From Azolla caroliniana (lineage: Eukaryota; Polypodiophyta), in NCBI GenBank assembly GCA_043228905.1, contig JBHGNT010000026.1, positions 248,001 to 312,000 of the forward strand: 64,000 nucleotides of DNA. Direction: 5' to 3'. How positions within the stretch are numbered: position 1 is the stretch's first letter; each line of letters opens with the position of its first letter. Below, piece after piece: positions 11,457 through 25,635 of the stretch. Made by a program: the position numbers and the translations under genes. Under the pieces are notes generated by a model that worked only from the letters and a program-made list of their open reading frames with translations, ran no database searches and was not told the DNA's origin.

Positions 11457-14400
11457 GGTCATACCTAGCGAGTGTGATATCGGATTTTTGTGTACAAACA
11501 TGCGAATCGAAGCTAACAACGCTAGCTATGATATGGAATTAAAAAATCAAGATTTTGAAACTGAGGTCGAGAGACATGACGAAATTACCAAATTTGAGGA
11601 GGGAGTTGAGAGGGGCCCTTGAGTAAATTAAAATGTTCATACCTAGCGAGTGTGATATCGGATTTTTGTGTTCAAACATGCGAATCGAACCTAACAACGC
11701 TAGATATGATATGGAATTAAAAAAGCAAGATTTTGAAACTCAGGTCGAGAGACATGACGAAATTAGCAAATTTGAGGAGTGAGTTGAGAGGAGCCCTTGA
11801 CTAAATTAAAATGTTCATACCTAGCGAGTGTGATATCGGAATTTCGTGTAGAAACATGCGAATCGAAGCGCTATGATATGGAATTATAAAAACAAGATTT
11901 TGAAACTCAGGTCGAGAGACATGACGAAATTTCCAAATTTGAGGAGGGAGTTGAGAAGAGCTAGTAGGTAAATTACAATGTTCATACCTAGTTCGTGTGA
12001 TATCGGATTTTTGTGTTCAAACATGCGAATCGAAGCTAACAACGCTAGCTATGATATGGAATTACAAAATCAAGATTTTGAAACTCCAGTCGAGAGACAT
12101 GACGAAATTACCAAATTTGAGGAGTGAGGTTGGAAGAGCGCGTGAGTGAATTAAAATGTTCATACCTGGCTCGTGTGATATCGGATTTTTGTGTTCAAAC
12201 ATGCGAATTGAAGCTAACAACGCTAGCTATGATATGGAATTACAAAATCAAGATTTTGAAAATCAGGTCGAGAGGCATGACGAAATTAGCAAATATGAGG
12301 AGTGAGTTGAGAGGAGCCCTTGAGTAAATTAAAATGTTCATACCTAGCGAGCGTGATATCGGATTTTTGTGTTCAAACATGCGAAACGAAGCTAACAACG
12401 CTAGCTATGATATGGAATTAAAAAATCAAGATTTTGAAACTCATGTCGAGAGACATGACGAAATTAGCAACCTTGACGAGGGAGTTGAGAGGAGCCCTTG
12501 AGTAAATTAAAATGTTCATACCTAGCGACCGTGATATTGGATTTTTGTCTTCAAACATGCGAATCGAAGCTAACAACGCTAGCTATGATATGGAATTAAA
12601 AAATCAAGATTTTGAAACTGAGGTCGAGAGACATGACGAAATTAGCAACCTTGACAAGGGAGTTGAGAGGAGCCCTTGAGTAAATTAAAATGTTCATACC
12701 TAGCGAGCGTGATATCGGATTTCTGTGTTCAAACATGCGAATCGAAGCTAACAACACTAGCTATGATATGGAATTACAAAATCAAGATTTTGAAACTCCA
12801 GTCGAGAGACATGATGAAATTACCAAATTTGAGGAGTGAGGTTGGAAGAGCGTGTGAGTGAATTAAAATGTTCATACCTTGCTCGTGTGATATCGGATTT
12901 TTGTGTTCAAACATGCGAATTGAAGCTAACAGGTCGAGAGACATGACGAAATTAGCAACCTTGACGAGGGAGTTCAGAGTAGCCCTTGAGTAAATAAAAA
13001 TGTTCATACCTAGCTCGTGTGATATCGGATTTTTGTGTTCAAACATGCGAATCGAAGCTAACAACGCTAGCTATGATATGGAATTAAAAAATCAAGATTT
13101 TGAAACTCATGTCGAGAGACATGACGAAATTAGCAAATTTGAGGAGTGAGTTGAGAGGAGCCCTTGAGTAAATTAAAATGGTCATACCTAGCGAGTGTGA
13201 TATCGGATTTTTGTGTTCAAACATGCGAATCGAAGCTAACAACGCTAGCTATGATATGGAATTAAAAAATCAAGATTTTGAAACTCAGGTCGAGAGACAT
13301 GACGAAATTAGCAAATTTGAGGAGTGAGTTGAGAGGAGCCCTTGAGTAAATTAAAATGGTCATACCTAGCGAGTGTGATATCGGATTTTTGTGTACAAAC
13401 ATGCGAATCGAAGCTAAAAACGCTAGCTATGATATGGAATTGAAAAATCAAGATTTTGAAACTCAGGTCGAGAGACATGACGAAATTAGCAAATTTGAGG
13501 AGTGAGTTGAGAGGAGCCCTTGAGTAAATTAAAATGGTCATACCTAGCGAGTGTGATATCGGATTTTTGTGTTCAAACATGCGAATAGAAGCTAACAACG
13601 CTAGCTATGATATGGAATTAAAATATCAAGATTTTGAAACTCAGGTCGAGAGACATGACGAAATTTCCAAATTTGAGGAGGGAGTTGAGAAGAGCTAGTA
13701 GGTAAATTACAATGTTCATACCTGGTTCTTGTGATATCGGATTTCTGTGTTCAAACATGCGAATCGAAGCTAACAACACTAGCTATGATATGGAATTACA
13801 AAATCAAGATTTTGAAACTCCAGTCGAGAGACATGATGAAATTACCAAATTTGAGGAGTGAGGTTGGAAGAGCGTGTGAGTGAATTAAAATGTTCATACC
13901 TTGCTCGTGTGATATCGGATTTTTGTGTTCAAACATGCGAATTGAAGCTAACAGGTCGAGAGACATGACGAAATTAGCAACCTTGACGAGGGAGTTGAGA
14001 GTAGCCCTTGAGTAAATAAAAATGTTCATACCTAGTTCGTGTGATATCGGATTTTTGTGTTCAAACATGCGAATCGAAGCTAACAACGCTAGCTATGATA
14101 TGGAATTAAAAAATCAAGATTTTGAAACTAAGGTCGAGAGACATGACGAAATTAGCAAATTTGAGGAGTGAGTTGAGAGGAGCCCTTGAGTAAATTAAAA
14201 TGGTCATACCTAGCGAGTGTGATATCGGATTTTTGTGTTCAAACATGCGAATAGAAGCTAACAACGCTAGCTATGATATGGAATTAAAAAATCAAGTTTT
14301 TGTAATTCAGGTCGAGAGACATGACGAAATTTCCAAATTTGAGGAGGGAGTTAAGAAGAGCTAGTAGGTAAATTACAATGTTCATACCTGGTTCTTGTGA

Positions 14401-14765
14401 TATCGGATTTCTGTGTTCAAACATGCGAATCGAAGCTAACAACACTAGCTATGATATGGAATTACAAAATCAAGATTTTGAAACTCCAGTCGAGAGACAT
14501 GATGAAATTAGCAAATTTGAGGAGTGAGTTGAGAGGAGCCCTTGAGTAAATTAAAATGGTCATACCTAGCTCGTGTGATATCGGATTTTTGTGTACAAAC
14601 ATGCGAATCGAAGCTAACAATGCTAGCTATGATATGGAATTAAAAAATTAAGATTTTGAAACTAAGGTCGAGAGACATGACGAAATTAGCAACCTTGACG
14701 AGTGAGTTTAGAGGATCCCTTGAGTAAATTAAAATGGTTATACCTAGCTCGTGTGATATCGGATT
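11457..14765 (+). repeat. Multi-monomer block, copy 2 (partner of 1-3,310)
   Basis: Starts with the same GGTCATACCTAGCGAGTG as base 1 and follows copy 1 through all of its length markers. It overlaps the first unit of the 2,934-bp tandem duplication, so that duplication came after, or used, this copy. Confidence 0.88.
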
Positions 14766-15293
14766 TTTGTGTTCAAACATGCGAATCGAAGCTAACAACG
14801 CTAGCTATGATATGGAATTAAAAAATCAAGATTTTGAAAATCAGGTCGAGAGGCATGACGAAATTAGCAAATTTGAGGAGTGAGTTGAGAGGAGCCCTTG
14901 ACTAAATTAAAATGTTCATACCTAGCGAGCGTGATATCGGATTTTTGTGTTCAAACATGCGAATAGAAGCTAACAACGCTAGCTATGATATGGAATTAAA
15001 AAATCAAGTTTTTGTAATTCAGGTTGAGAGACATGACGAAATTTCCAAATTTGAGGAGGGAGTTAAGAAGAGCTATTAGGTAAATTACAATGTTGATACC
15101 TGGCTCGTGTGATATCGGATTTTTGTGTTCAAACATTGGAATCGAAGCTAACAACGCTAGCTATGATATGGTCTTAAAAAATCAAGATTTTGAAACTCAG
15201 GTCGAGAGACATGACGAAATTACCAACTTTGAGGAGTGAGTTGAGAGGAGCCCTTGAGTAAATTAAAATGGTCATACCTAGCGAGTGTGATAT
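12360..15293 (+). repeat. 2,934-bp tandem duplication, unit 1
   Basis: Seventeen monomers, two of them 132 bp: 17 x 178 minus 2 x 46 = 2,934, which equals the observed offset. Deletion junctions are at 12,930 and 13,952. Toward the end are a GTTTTTGTAATTCAGG monomer and a TTGATACCTGG/AACATTGGAATCG monomer. The next unit follows immediately. Only a few substitutions were noticed, for example TAGTTCGTG near 14,033 against TAGCTCGTG near 16,967. Confidence 0.9.
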
Positions 15294-18227
15294 CGGATTT
15301 TTGTGTTCAAACATGCGAAACGAAGCTAACAACGCTAGCTATGATATGGAATTAAAAAATCAAGATTTTGAAACTGATGTCGAGAGACATGACGAAATTA
15401 GCAACCTTGACGAGGGAGTTGAGAGGAGCCCTTGAGTAAATTAAAATGTTCATACCTAGCGACCGTGATATTGGATTTTTGTCTTCAAACATGCGAATCG
15501 AAGCTAACAACGCTAGCTATGATATGGAATTAAAAAATCAAGATTTTGAAACTGAGGTCGAGAGACATGACGAAATTAGCAACCTTGACAAGGGAGTTGA
15601 GAGGAGCCCTTGAGTAAATTAAAATGTTCATACCTAGCGAGCGTGATATCGGATTTCTGTGTTCAAACATGCGAATCGAAGCTAACAACACTAGCTATGA
15701 TATGGAATTACAAAATCAAGATTTTGAAACTCCAGTCGAGAGACATGATGAAATTACCAAATTTGAGGAGTGAGGTTGGAAGAGCGTGTGAGTGAATTAA
15801 AATGTTCATACCTTGCTCGTGTGATATCGGATTTTTGTGTTCAAACATGCGAATTGAAGCTAACAGGTCGAGAGACATGACGAAATTAGCAACCTTGACG
15901 AGGGAGTTCAGAGTAGCCCTTGAGTAAATAAAAATGTTCATACCTAGCTCGTGTGATATCGGATTTTTGTGTTCAAACATGCGAATCGAAGCTAACAACG
16001 CTAGCTATGATATGGAATTAAAAAATCAAGATTTTGAAACTCATGTCGAGAGACATGACGAAATTAGCAAATTTGAGGAGTGAGTTGAGAGGAGCCCTTG
16101 AGTAAATTAAAATGGTCATACCTAGCGAGTGTGATATCGGATTTTTGTGTTCAAACATGCGAATCGAAGCTAACAACGCTAGCTATGATATGGAATTAAA
16201 AAATCAAGATTTTGAAACTCAGGTCGAGAGACATGACGAAATTAGCAAATTTGAGGAGTGAGTTGAGAGGAGCCCTTGAGTAAATTAAAATGGTCATACC
16301 TAGCGAGTGTGATATCGGATTTTTGTGTACAAACATGCGAATCGAAGCTAAAAACGCTAGCTATGATATGGAATTGAAAAATCAAGATTTTGAAACTCAG
16401 GTCGAGAGACATGACGAAATTAGCAAATTTGAGGAGTGAGTTGAGAGGAGCCCTTGAGTAAATTAAAATGGTCATACCTAGCGAGTGTGATATCGGATTT
16501 TTGTGTTCAAACATGCGAATAGAAGCTAACAACGCTAGCTATGATATGGAATTAAAATATCAAGATTTTGAAACTCAGGTCGAGAGACATGACGAAATTT
16601 CCAAATTTGAGGAGGGAGTTGAGAAGAGCTAGTAGGTAAATTACAATGTTCATACCTGGTTCTTGTGATATCGGATTTCTGTGTTCAAACATGCGAATCG
16701 AAGCTAACAACACTAGCTATGATATGGAATTACAAAATCAAGATTTTGAAACTCCAGTCGAGAGACATGATGAAATTACCAAATTTGAGGAGTGAGGTTG
16801 GAAGAGCGTGTGAGTGAATTAAAATGTTCATACCTTGCTCGTGTGATATCGGATTTTTGTGTTCAAACATGCGAATTGAAGCTAACAGGTCGAGAGACAT
16901 GACGAAATTAGCAACCTTGACGAGGGAGTTCAGAGTAGCCCTTGAGTAAATAAAAATGTTCATACCTAGCTCGTGTGATATCGGATTTTTGTGTTCAAAC
17001 ATGCGAATCGAAGCTAACAACGCTAGCTATGATATGGAATTAAAAAATCAAGATTTTGAAACTAAGGTCGAGAGACATGACGAAATTAGCAAATTTGAGG
17101 AGTGAGTTGAGAGGAGCCCTTGAGTAAATTAAAATGGTCATACCTAGCGAGTGTGATATCGGATTTTTGTGTTCAAACATGCGAATAGAAGCTAACAACG
17201 CTAGCTATGATATGGAATTAAAAAATCAAGTTTTTGTAATTCAGGTCGAGAGACATGACGAAATTTCCAAATTTGAGGAGGGAGTTAAGAAGAGCTAGTA
17301 GGTAAATTACAATGTTCATACCTGGTTCTTGTGATATCGGATTTCTGTGTTCAAACATGCGAATCGAAGCTAACAACACTAGCTATGATATGGAATTACA
17401 AAATCAAGATTTTGAAACTCCAGTCGAGAGACATGATGAAATTAGCAAATTTGAGGAGTGAGTTGAGAGGAGCCCTTGAGTAAATTAAAATGGTCATACC
17501 TAGCTCGTGTGATATCGGATTTTTGTGTACAAACATGCGAATCGAAGCTAACAATGCTAGCTATGATATGGAATTAAAAAATTAAGATTTTGAAACTAAG
17601 GTCGAGAGACATGACGAAATTAGCAACCTTGACGAGTGAGTTTAGAGGATCCCTTGAGTAAATTAAAATGGTTATACCTAGCTCGTGTGATATCGGATTT
17701 TTGTGTTCAAACATGCGAATCGAAGCTAACAACGCTAGCTATGATATGGAATTAAAAAATCAAGATTTTGAAAATCAGGTCGAGAGGCATGACGAAATTA
17801 GCAAATTTGAGGAGTGAGTTGAGAGGAGCCCTTGACTAAATTAAAATGTTCATACCTAGCGAGCGTGATATCGGATTTTTGTGTTCAAACATGCGAATAG
17901 AAGCTAACAACGCTAGCTATGATATGGAATTAAAAAATCAAGTTTTTGTAATTCAGGTTGAGAGACATGACGAAATTTCCAAATTTGAGGAGGGAGTTAA
18001 GAAGAGCTATTAGGTAAATTACAATGTTGATACCTGGCTCGTGTGATATCGGATTTTTGTGTTCAAACATTGGAATCGAAGCTAACAACGCTAGCTATGA
18101 TATGGTCTTAAAAAATCAAGATTTTGAAACTCAGGTCGAGAGACATGACGAAATTACCAACTTTGAGGAGTGAGTTGAGAGGAGCCCTTGAGTAAATTAA
18201 AATGGTCATACCTAGCGAGTGTGATAT
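15294..18227 (+). repeat. 2,934-bp tandem duplication, unit 2
   Basis: Adjacent second copy of unit 1, with deletion junctions at 15,864 and 16,886, exactly 2,934 beyond those of unit 1. After 18,227 the sequence does not start a third unit. Confidence 0.9.
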
Positions 18228-18960
18228 CGGATTTTTGTGTTCAAACATGCGAATAGAAGCTAACAACGCTAGCTATGATATGGAATTAAAAAATCAAGTT
18301 TTTGTAATTCAGGTCGAGAGACATGACGAAATTTCCAAATTTGAGGAGGGAGTTAAGAAGAGCTATTAGGTAAATTACAATGTTGATACCTGGCTCGTGT
18401 GATATCGGAATTTTGTGTACAAACATGCGAATCGAAGCTAACAACGCTAGCTATGATATGGAATTAAAAAATCAAGATTTTGAAAATCAGGTCGAGAGGC
18501 ATGACGAAATTAGCAAATTTGAGGAGTGAGTTGAGAGGAGCCCTTGACTAAATTAAAATGTTCATACCTAGCGAGCGTGATATCGGATTTTTGTGTACAA
18601 ACATGCGAATCGAAGCTAACAACGCTAGCTATGATATGGAATTAAAAAATCAAGATTTTGAAACTCAGGTCGAGAGACATGACGAAATTAGCAACCTTGA
18701 CGAGGGAGTTGAGAGGAACCCTTGAGTAAATAAAAATGTTCATACCTAGCTCGTGTGATATCGGATTTTTGTGGTCAAACATTCGAATCGAAGCTAACAA
18801 CGCTAGCTATGATATGGAATTAAAAAATCAAGATTTTGAAACTCCAGGCGAGAGACATGACGAAATTACCAAATTTGAGGAGTGAGGTTGGAAGAGCGCG
18901 TGAGTGAATTAAAATGTTCATACCTGGCTCGTGTGATATCGGATTTTTGTGTTCAAACAT
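17627..18960 (+). repeat. Block A, copy 1
   Basis: Overlaps the end of the 2,934-bp unit. It matches 23,501-24,834 at offset 5,874 (33 monomers). The order is a GTTATACCTAGCTCG monomer, a GAAAATCAGG/GAGAGGCATG monomer, two GTTTTTGTAATTC monomers separated by an AACATTGGAATCG monomer, a GGAATTTTGTGTAC monomer, and a TTTTTGTGGTCAAAC monomer. Confidence 0.82.
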
Positions 18961-20652
18961 GCGAATTGAAGCTAACAACGCTAGCTATGATATGGAATTA
19001 AAAAATCAAGATTTTGAAAATCATGTCGAGAGACATGACGAAATTAGCAACCTTGACGAGGGAGTTGAGAGGAGCCCTTGAGTAAATTAAAATGTTCATA
19101 CCTAGCGACCGTGATATCGGATTTTTGTGTTCAAACATACGAATCGAAGCTAACAACGCTAGCTATGATATGGAATTAAAAAATCAAGATTTTGAAACTG
19201 AGGTCGAGAGACATGACGAAATTAGCAACCTTGACAAGGGAGTTGAGAGGAGCCCTTGAGTAAATTAAAATGTTCATACCTAGCGAGCGTGATATCGGAT
19301 TTTTGTGTTCAAACATGTCAATCGAAGCTAACAACGCTAGCTATGATATGGAATTAAAAAATCAAGATTTTGAAACTCAGGTCGAGAGACATGACGAAAT
19401 TACCAAATTTGAGGGGTGAGTTGAGAGGAGCCCTTGAGTAAATTAAAATGGTCATACCTAGCGAGTGTGATATCGGATTTTTGTGTACAAACATGCGAAT
19501 CGAAGCTAACAACGCTAGCTATGATATGGAGTTAAAAAATCAAGATGTTGAAACTCAGGTCGAGAGACATGACGAAATTACCAAATTTGAGGAGGGAGTT
19601 AAGAAGAGCTATTAGGTAAATTAAAATGTTGATACCTGGCTCGTGTGATATCGGATTTCTGTGTTCAAACATTGGAATCGAAGCTAACAACGCTAGCTAT
19701 GATATAGAATTAAAAAATCAAGATTTTGAAACTCAGGTCGAGAGACATGACGAAATTAGCAAATTTGAGGAGTGAGTTGAGAGGAGCCCTTGAGTAAATT
19801 AAAATGGTCATTCCTAGCGAGTGTGATATCGGATTTTCGTGTACAAACATGCGAATCGAAGCTAACAATGCTAGCTATGATATGGAATTACTAAATTAAG
19901 ATTTTGAAACAAAGGTTGAGAGACATGACGAAAGTAGCAACCTTGACGAGTGAGTTTAGAGGAGCCCTTGAGTCAATTAAAATGGTTATACCTAGCGAGT
20001 GTGATATCGGATTTTTGTCTTCAAACATGCGAATCGAAGCTAACAACGCTAGCTATGATATGGAATTAAAAAAGCAAGATTTTGAAACTCAGGTCGAGAG
20101 ACATGACGAAATTAGCAAATTTGAGGAGTGAGTTGAGAGGAGCCCTTGAGTAAATTAAAATGGTCATACCTAGCGAGTGTGATATCGGATTTTTGTGTAC
20201 AAACATGCGAATCGAAGCTAACAACGCTAGCTATGATATGGAATTGAAAAATCAAGTTTTTGTAATTCAGGTCGAGAGACATGACGAAATTTCCAAATTT
20301 GAGGAGGGAGTTAAGAAGAGCTAGTAGGTAAATTACAATGTTCATACCTGGTTCTTGTGATATCGGATTTCTGTGTTCAAACATGCGAATCGAAGCTAAC
20401 AACACTAGCTATGATATGGAATTACAAAATCAAGATTTTGAAACTCCAGTCGAGAGACATGATGAAATTACCAAATTTGAGGAGTGAGTTGAGAGGAGCC
20501 CTTGAGTAAATTAAAATGGTCATACCTAGCTCGTGTGATATCGGATTTTTGTGTACAAACATGCGAATCGAAGCTAACAATGCTAGCTATGATATGGAAT
20601 TAAAAAATTAAGATTTTGAAACTAAGGTCGAGAGACATGACGAAATTAGCAA
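18961..20652 (+). repeat. Mosaic satellite segment with links to 26.3-27.2 kb
   Basis: Bases ~19,400-20,010 match ~26,342-26,952 at offset 6,942 (39 monomers). They share GATATGGAGTTAAAA, CATTGGAATCG with GATATAGAATT, GGTCATTCCTAGCG, and a GAATTACTAAATTAAG monomer. Bases from ~20,359 match from ~26,945 at offset 6,586 (37 monomers), so the two loci differ by two whole monomers. Confidence 0.77.
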
Positions 20653-22965
20653 CCTTGACGAGTGAGTTTAGAGGATCCCTTGAGTAAATTAAAATGGTTA
20701 TACCTAGCTCGTGTGATATCGGATTTTTGTGTTCAAACATGCGAATCGAAGCTAACAACGCTAGCTATGATATGGAATTAAAAAATCAAGATTTTGAAAC
20801 TCATGTCGAGAGACATGACGAAATTAGCAAATTTGAGGAGTGAGTTGAGAGGAGCCCTTGACTAAATTAAAATGTTCATACCTAGCGACTGTGATATCGG
20901 GTTTTTGTGTTCAAACATGCGAATCGAAGCTAACAACGCTAGCTATGATATCGAATTAAAAAATTAAGATTTTGAAACTAAGGTCGAGAGACATGACGAA
21001 ATTAGCAAATTTGAGGAGTGAGTTGAGAGGAGCCCTTGACTAAATTAAAATGTTCATACCTAGCGAGCGTGATATCGGATTTTTGTGTTCAAACATGCGA
21101 ATAGAAGCTAACAACGCTAGCTATGATATGGAATTAAAAAATCAAGTTTTTGTAATTCAGGTCGAGAGACATGACGAAATTTCCAAATTTGAGGAGGGAG
21201 TTAAGAAGAGCTATTAGGTAAATTACAATGTTGATACCTGGCTCGTGTGATATCGGATTTTTGTGTTCAAACATTGGAATCGAAGCTAACAACGCTAGCT
21301 ATGATATGGTCTTAAAAAATCAGGATTTTGAAACTCAGGTCGAGAGACATGACGAAATTACCAACTTTGAGGAGTGAGTTGAGAGGAGCCCTTGAGTAAA
21401 TTAAAATGGTCATACCTAGCGAGTGTGATATCGGATTTTTGTGTTCAAACATGCGAATAGAAGCTAACAACGCTAGCTATGATATGGAATTAAAAAATCA
21501 AGTTTTTGTAATTCAGGTCGAGAGACATGACGAAATTTCCAAATTTGAGGAGGGAGTTAAGAAGAGCTATTAGGTAAATTACAATGTTGATACCTGGCTC
21601 GTGTGATATCGGAATTTTGTGTACAAACATGCGAATCGAAGCTAACAACGCTAGCTATGATATGGAATTAAAAAATCAAGATTTTGAAAATCAGGTCGAG
21701 AGGCATGACGAAATTAGCAAATTTGAGGAGTGAGTTGAGAGGAGCCCTTGACTAAATTAAAATGTTCATACCTAGCGAGCGTGATATCGGATTTTTGTGT
21801 ACAAACATGCGAATCGAAGCTAACAACGCTAGCTATGATATGGAATTAAAAAATCAAGATTTTGAAACTCAGGTCGAGAGACATGACGAAATTAGCAACC
21901 TTGACGAGGGAGTTGAGAGGAGCCCTTGAGTAAATAAAAATGTTCATACCTAGCTCGTGTGATATCGGATTTTTGTGGTCAAACATGCGAATCGAAGCTA
22001 ACAACGCTAGCTATGATATGGAATTAAAAAATCAAGATTTGGAAACTCCAGGCGAGAGACATGACGAAATTACCAAATTTGAGGAGTGAGGTTGGAAGAG
22101 CGCGTGAGTGAATTAAAATGTTCATACCTGGCTCGTGTGATATCGGATTTTTGTGTTCAAACATGCGAATCGAAGCTAACAACGCTAGCTATGATATGGA
22201 TTTAAAATATCAAGATTTTGAAACTCAGGTCGAGAGACATGACGAAATTACCAACTTTGAGGAGTGAGTTGAGAGGAGTCCTTGAGTAAATTAAAATGTT
22301 CATACCTAGCGAGTGTGATATCGGAATTTTGTGTACAAACATGCGAATCGAAGCTAACAACGCTAGCTATGATATGGAATTAAAAAATCAAGATTTTGAA
22401 ACTCAGGTCGAGAGACATGACGAAATTTCCAAATTTGAGGAGGGAGTTGAGAAGAGCTAGTAGGTAAATTACAATGTTCATACCTGGTTCTTGTGATATC
22501 GGATTTTTGTGTTCAAACATGCGAATCGAAGCTAACAACACTAGCTATGATATGGAATTACAAAATCAAGATTTTGAAACTCCAGTCGAGAGACATGATG
22601 AAATTACCAAATTTGAGGAGTGAGGTTGGAAGAGCGCGTAAGTGAATTAAAATGTTCATACCTGGCTCGTGTGATATCGGATTTTTGTGTTCAAACATGC
22701 GAATCAAACCTAACAACGCTAGCTATGATATGGTCTTAAAAAATCAAGATTTTGAAACTCAGGTCGAGAGACATGACGAAATTACCAACTTTGAGGAGTG
22801 AGTTGAGAGGAGCCCTTGAATAAATTAAAATGGTCATACCTAGCTCGTGTGATATCGGATTTTTGTGTACAAACATGCGAATCGAAGCTAACAATGCTAG
22901 CTATGATATGGAATTAAAAAATTAAGATTTTGAAACTAAGGTCGAGAGACATGACGAAATTAGCA
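20653..22965 (+). repeat. Block A, copy 2
   Basis: Thirteen-monomer version of block A. Most of it matches copy 3 at 2,670 bp (15 monomers). Its first marker, CCTTGACGAGTGAGTTTAG at 20,653, lies 2,848 bp (16 monomers) from the equivalent in copy 3, so it holds one extra monomer, near 20,880-21,050. Confidence 0.84.
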
Positions 22966-23500
22966 ACATTGACGAGTGAGTTTAGAGGAGCCCTTGAGTA
23001 AATTAAAATGGTTATACCTAGCTCCTGTGATATCGGATTTTTGTGTTCAAACATGCGAATCGAAGCTAACAACGCTAGCTATGATATGGAATTAAAAAAT
23101 CAAGATTTTGAAACTCAGGTCGAGAGACATGACGAAATTAGCAAATTTGAGGAGTGAGTTGAGAGGAACCCTTGAGTAAATTAAAATGTTCATACCTAGC
23201 GACTGTGATATCGGGTTTTTGTGTTCAAACATGCGAATCGAAGCTAACAACGCTAGCTATGATATCGAATTAAAAAATTAAGATTTTGAAACTAAGGTCG
23301 AGAGACATGACGAAATTAGCAAATTTGAGGAGTGAGTTGAGAGGAACCCTTGAGTAAATTAAAATGTTCATACCTAGCGACTGTGATATCGGATTTTTGT
23401 GTACAAACATGCGAATCGAAGCTAACAATGCTAGCTATGATATGGAATTAAAAAATTAAGATTTTGAAACTAAGGTCGAGAGACATGACGAAATTAGCAA
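22966..23500 (+). repeat. Link between block A copies 2 and 3
   Basis: Three monomers. One has GCTCCTGTGATATCGG near 23,030. Another has GACTGTGATATCGGG near 23,205 with GATATCGAATT. Both variants recur near 29,431 and 25,690, tying this link to the ends of other block A copies. Confidence 0.75.
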
Positions 23501-25635
23501 CCTTGACGAGTGAGTTTAGAGGATCCCTTGAGTAAATTAAAATGGTTATACCTAGCTCGTGTGATATCGGATTTTTGTGTTCAAACATGCGAATCGAAGC
23601 TAACAACGCTAGCTATGATATGGAATTAAAAAATCAAGATTTTGAAAATCAGGTCGAGAGGCATGACGAAATTAGCAAATTTGAGGAGTGAGTTGAGAGG
23701 AGCCCTTGACTAAATTAAAATGTTCATACCTAGCGAGCGTGATATCGGATTTTTGTGTTCAAACATGCGAATAGAAGCTAACAACGCTAGCTATGATATG
23801 GAATTAAAAAATCAAGTTTTTGTAATTCAGGTCGAGAGACATGACGAAATTTCCAAATTTGAGGAGGGAGTTAAGAAGAGCTATTAGGTAAATTACAATG
23901 TTGATACCTGGCTCGTGTGATATCGGATTTTTGTGTTCAAACATTGGAATCGAAGCTAACAACGCTAGCTATGATATGGTCTTAAAAAATCAAGATTTTG
24001 AAACTCAGGTCGAGAGACATGACGAAATTACCAACTTTGAGGAGTGAGTTGAGAGGAGCCCTTGAGTAAATTAAAATGGTCATACCTAGCGAGTGTGATA
24101 TCGGATTTTTGTGTTCAAACATGCGAATAGAAGCTAACAACGCTAGCTATGATATGGAATTAAAAAATCAAGTTTTTGTAATTCAGGTCGAGAGACATGA
24201 CGAAATTTCCAAATTTGAGGAGGGAGTTAAGAAGAGCTATTAGGTAAATTACAATGTTGATACCTGGCTCGTGTGATATCGGAATTTTGTGTACAAACAT
24301 GCGAATCGAAGCTAACAACGCTAGCTATGATATGGAATTAAAAAATCAAGATTTTGAAAATCAGGTCGAGAGGCATGACGAAATTAGCAAATTTGAGGAG
24401 TGAGTTGAGAGGAGCCCTTGACTAAATTAAAATGTTCATACCTAGCGAGCGTGATATCGGATTTTTGTGTACAAACATGCGAATCGAAGCTAACAACGCT
24501 AGCTATGATATGGAATTAAAAAATCAAGATTTTGAAACTCAGGTCGAGAGACATGACGAAATTAGCAACCTTGACGAGGGAGTTGAGAGGAGCCCTTGAG
24601 TAAATAAAAATGTTCATACCTAGCTCGTGTGATATCGGATTTTTGTGGTCAAACATGCGAATCGAAGCTAACAACGCTAGCTATGATATGGAATTAAAAA
24701 ATCAAGATTTTGAAACTCCAGGCGAGAGACATGACGAAATTACCAAATTTGAGGAGTGAGGTTGGAAGAGCGCGTGAGTGAATTAAAATGTTCATACCTG
24801 GCTCGTGTGATATCGGATTTTTGTGTTCAAACATGCGAATCGAAGCTAACAACGCTAGCTATGATATGGACTTAAAATATCAAGATTTTGAAACTCAGGT
24901 CGAGAGACATGACGAAATTACCAACTTTGAGGAGTGAGTTGAGAGGAGTCCTTGAGTAAATTAAAATGTTCATACCTAGCGAGTGTGATATCGGAATTTT
25001 GTGTACAAACATGCGAATCGAAGCTAACAACGCTAGCTATGATATGGAATTAAAAAATCAAGATTTTGAAACTCAGGTCGAGAGACATGACGAAATTTCC
25101 AAATTTGAGGAGGGAGTTAAGAAGAGCTAGTAGGTAAATTACAATGTTCATACCTGGTTCTTGTGATATCGGATTTTTGTGTTCAAACATGCGAATCGAA
25201 GCTAACAACACTAGCTATGATATGGAATTACAAAATCAAGATTTTGAAACTCCAGTCGAGAGACATGATGAAATTACCAAATTTGAGGAGTGAGGTTGGA
25301 AGAGCGCGTAAGTGAATTAAAATGTTCATACCTGGCTCGTGTGATATCGGATTTTTGTGTTCAAACATGCGAATCAAACCTAACAACGCTAGCTATGATA
25401 TGGTCTTAAAAAATCAAGATTTTGAAACTCAGGTCGAGAGACATGACGAAATTACCAACTTTGAGGAGTGAGTTGAGAGGAGCCCTTGAGTAAATTAAAA
25501 TGGTCATACCTAGCTCGTGTGATATCGGATTTTTGTGTACAAACATGCGAATCGAAGCTAACAATGCTAGCTATGATATGGAATTAAAAAATTAAGATTT
25601 TGAAACTAAGGTCGAGAGACATGACGAAATTAGCA
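23501..25635 (+). repeat. Block A, copy 3
   Basis: Matches copy 2 at 2,670 bp and copy 4 at 3,738 bp (21 monomers). The GGAATTTTG landmark is at 24,281, against 18,407, 21,611 and 28,019 in the other copies. The match to copy 2 stops near 25,635, where this copy skips one monomer. Confidence 0.85.
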
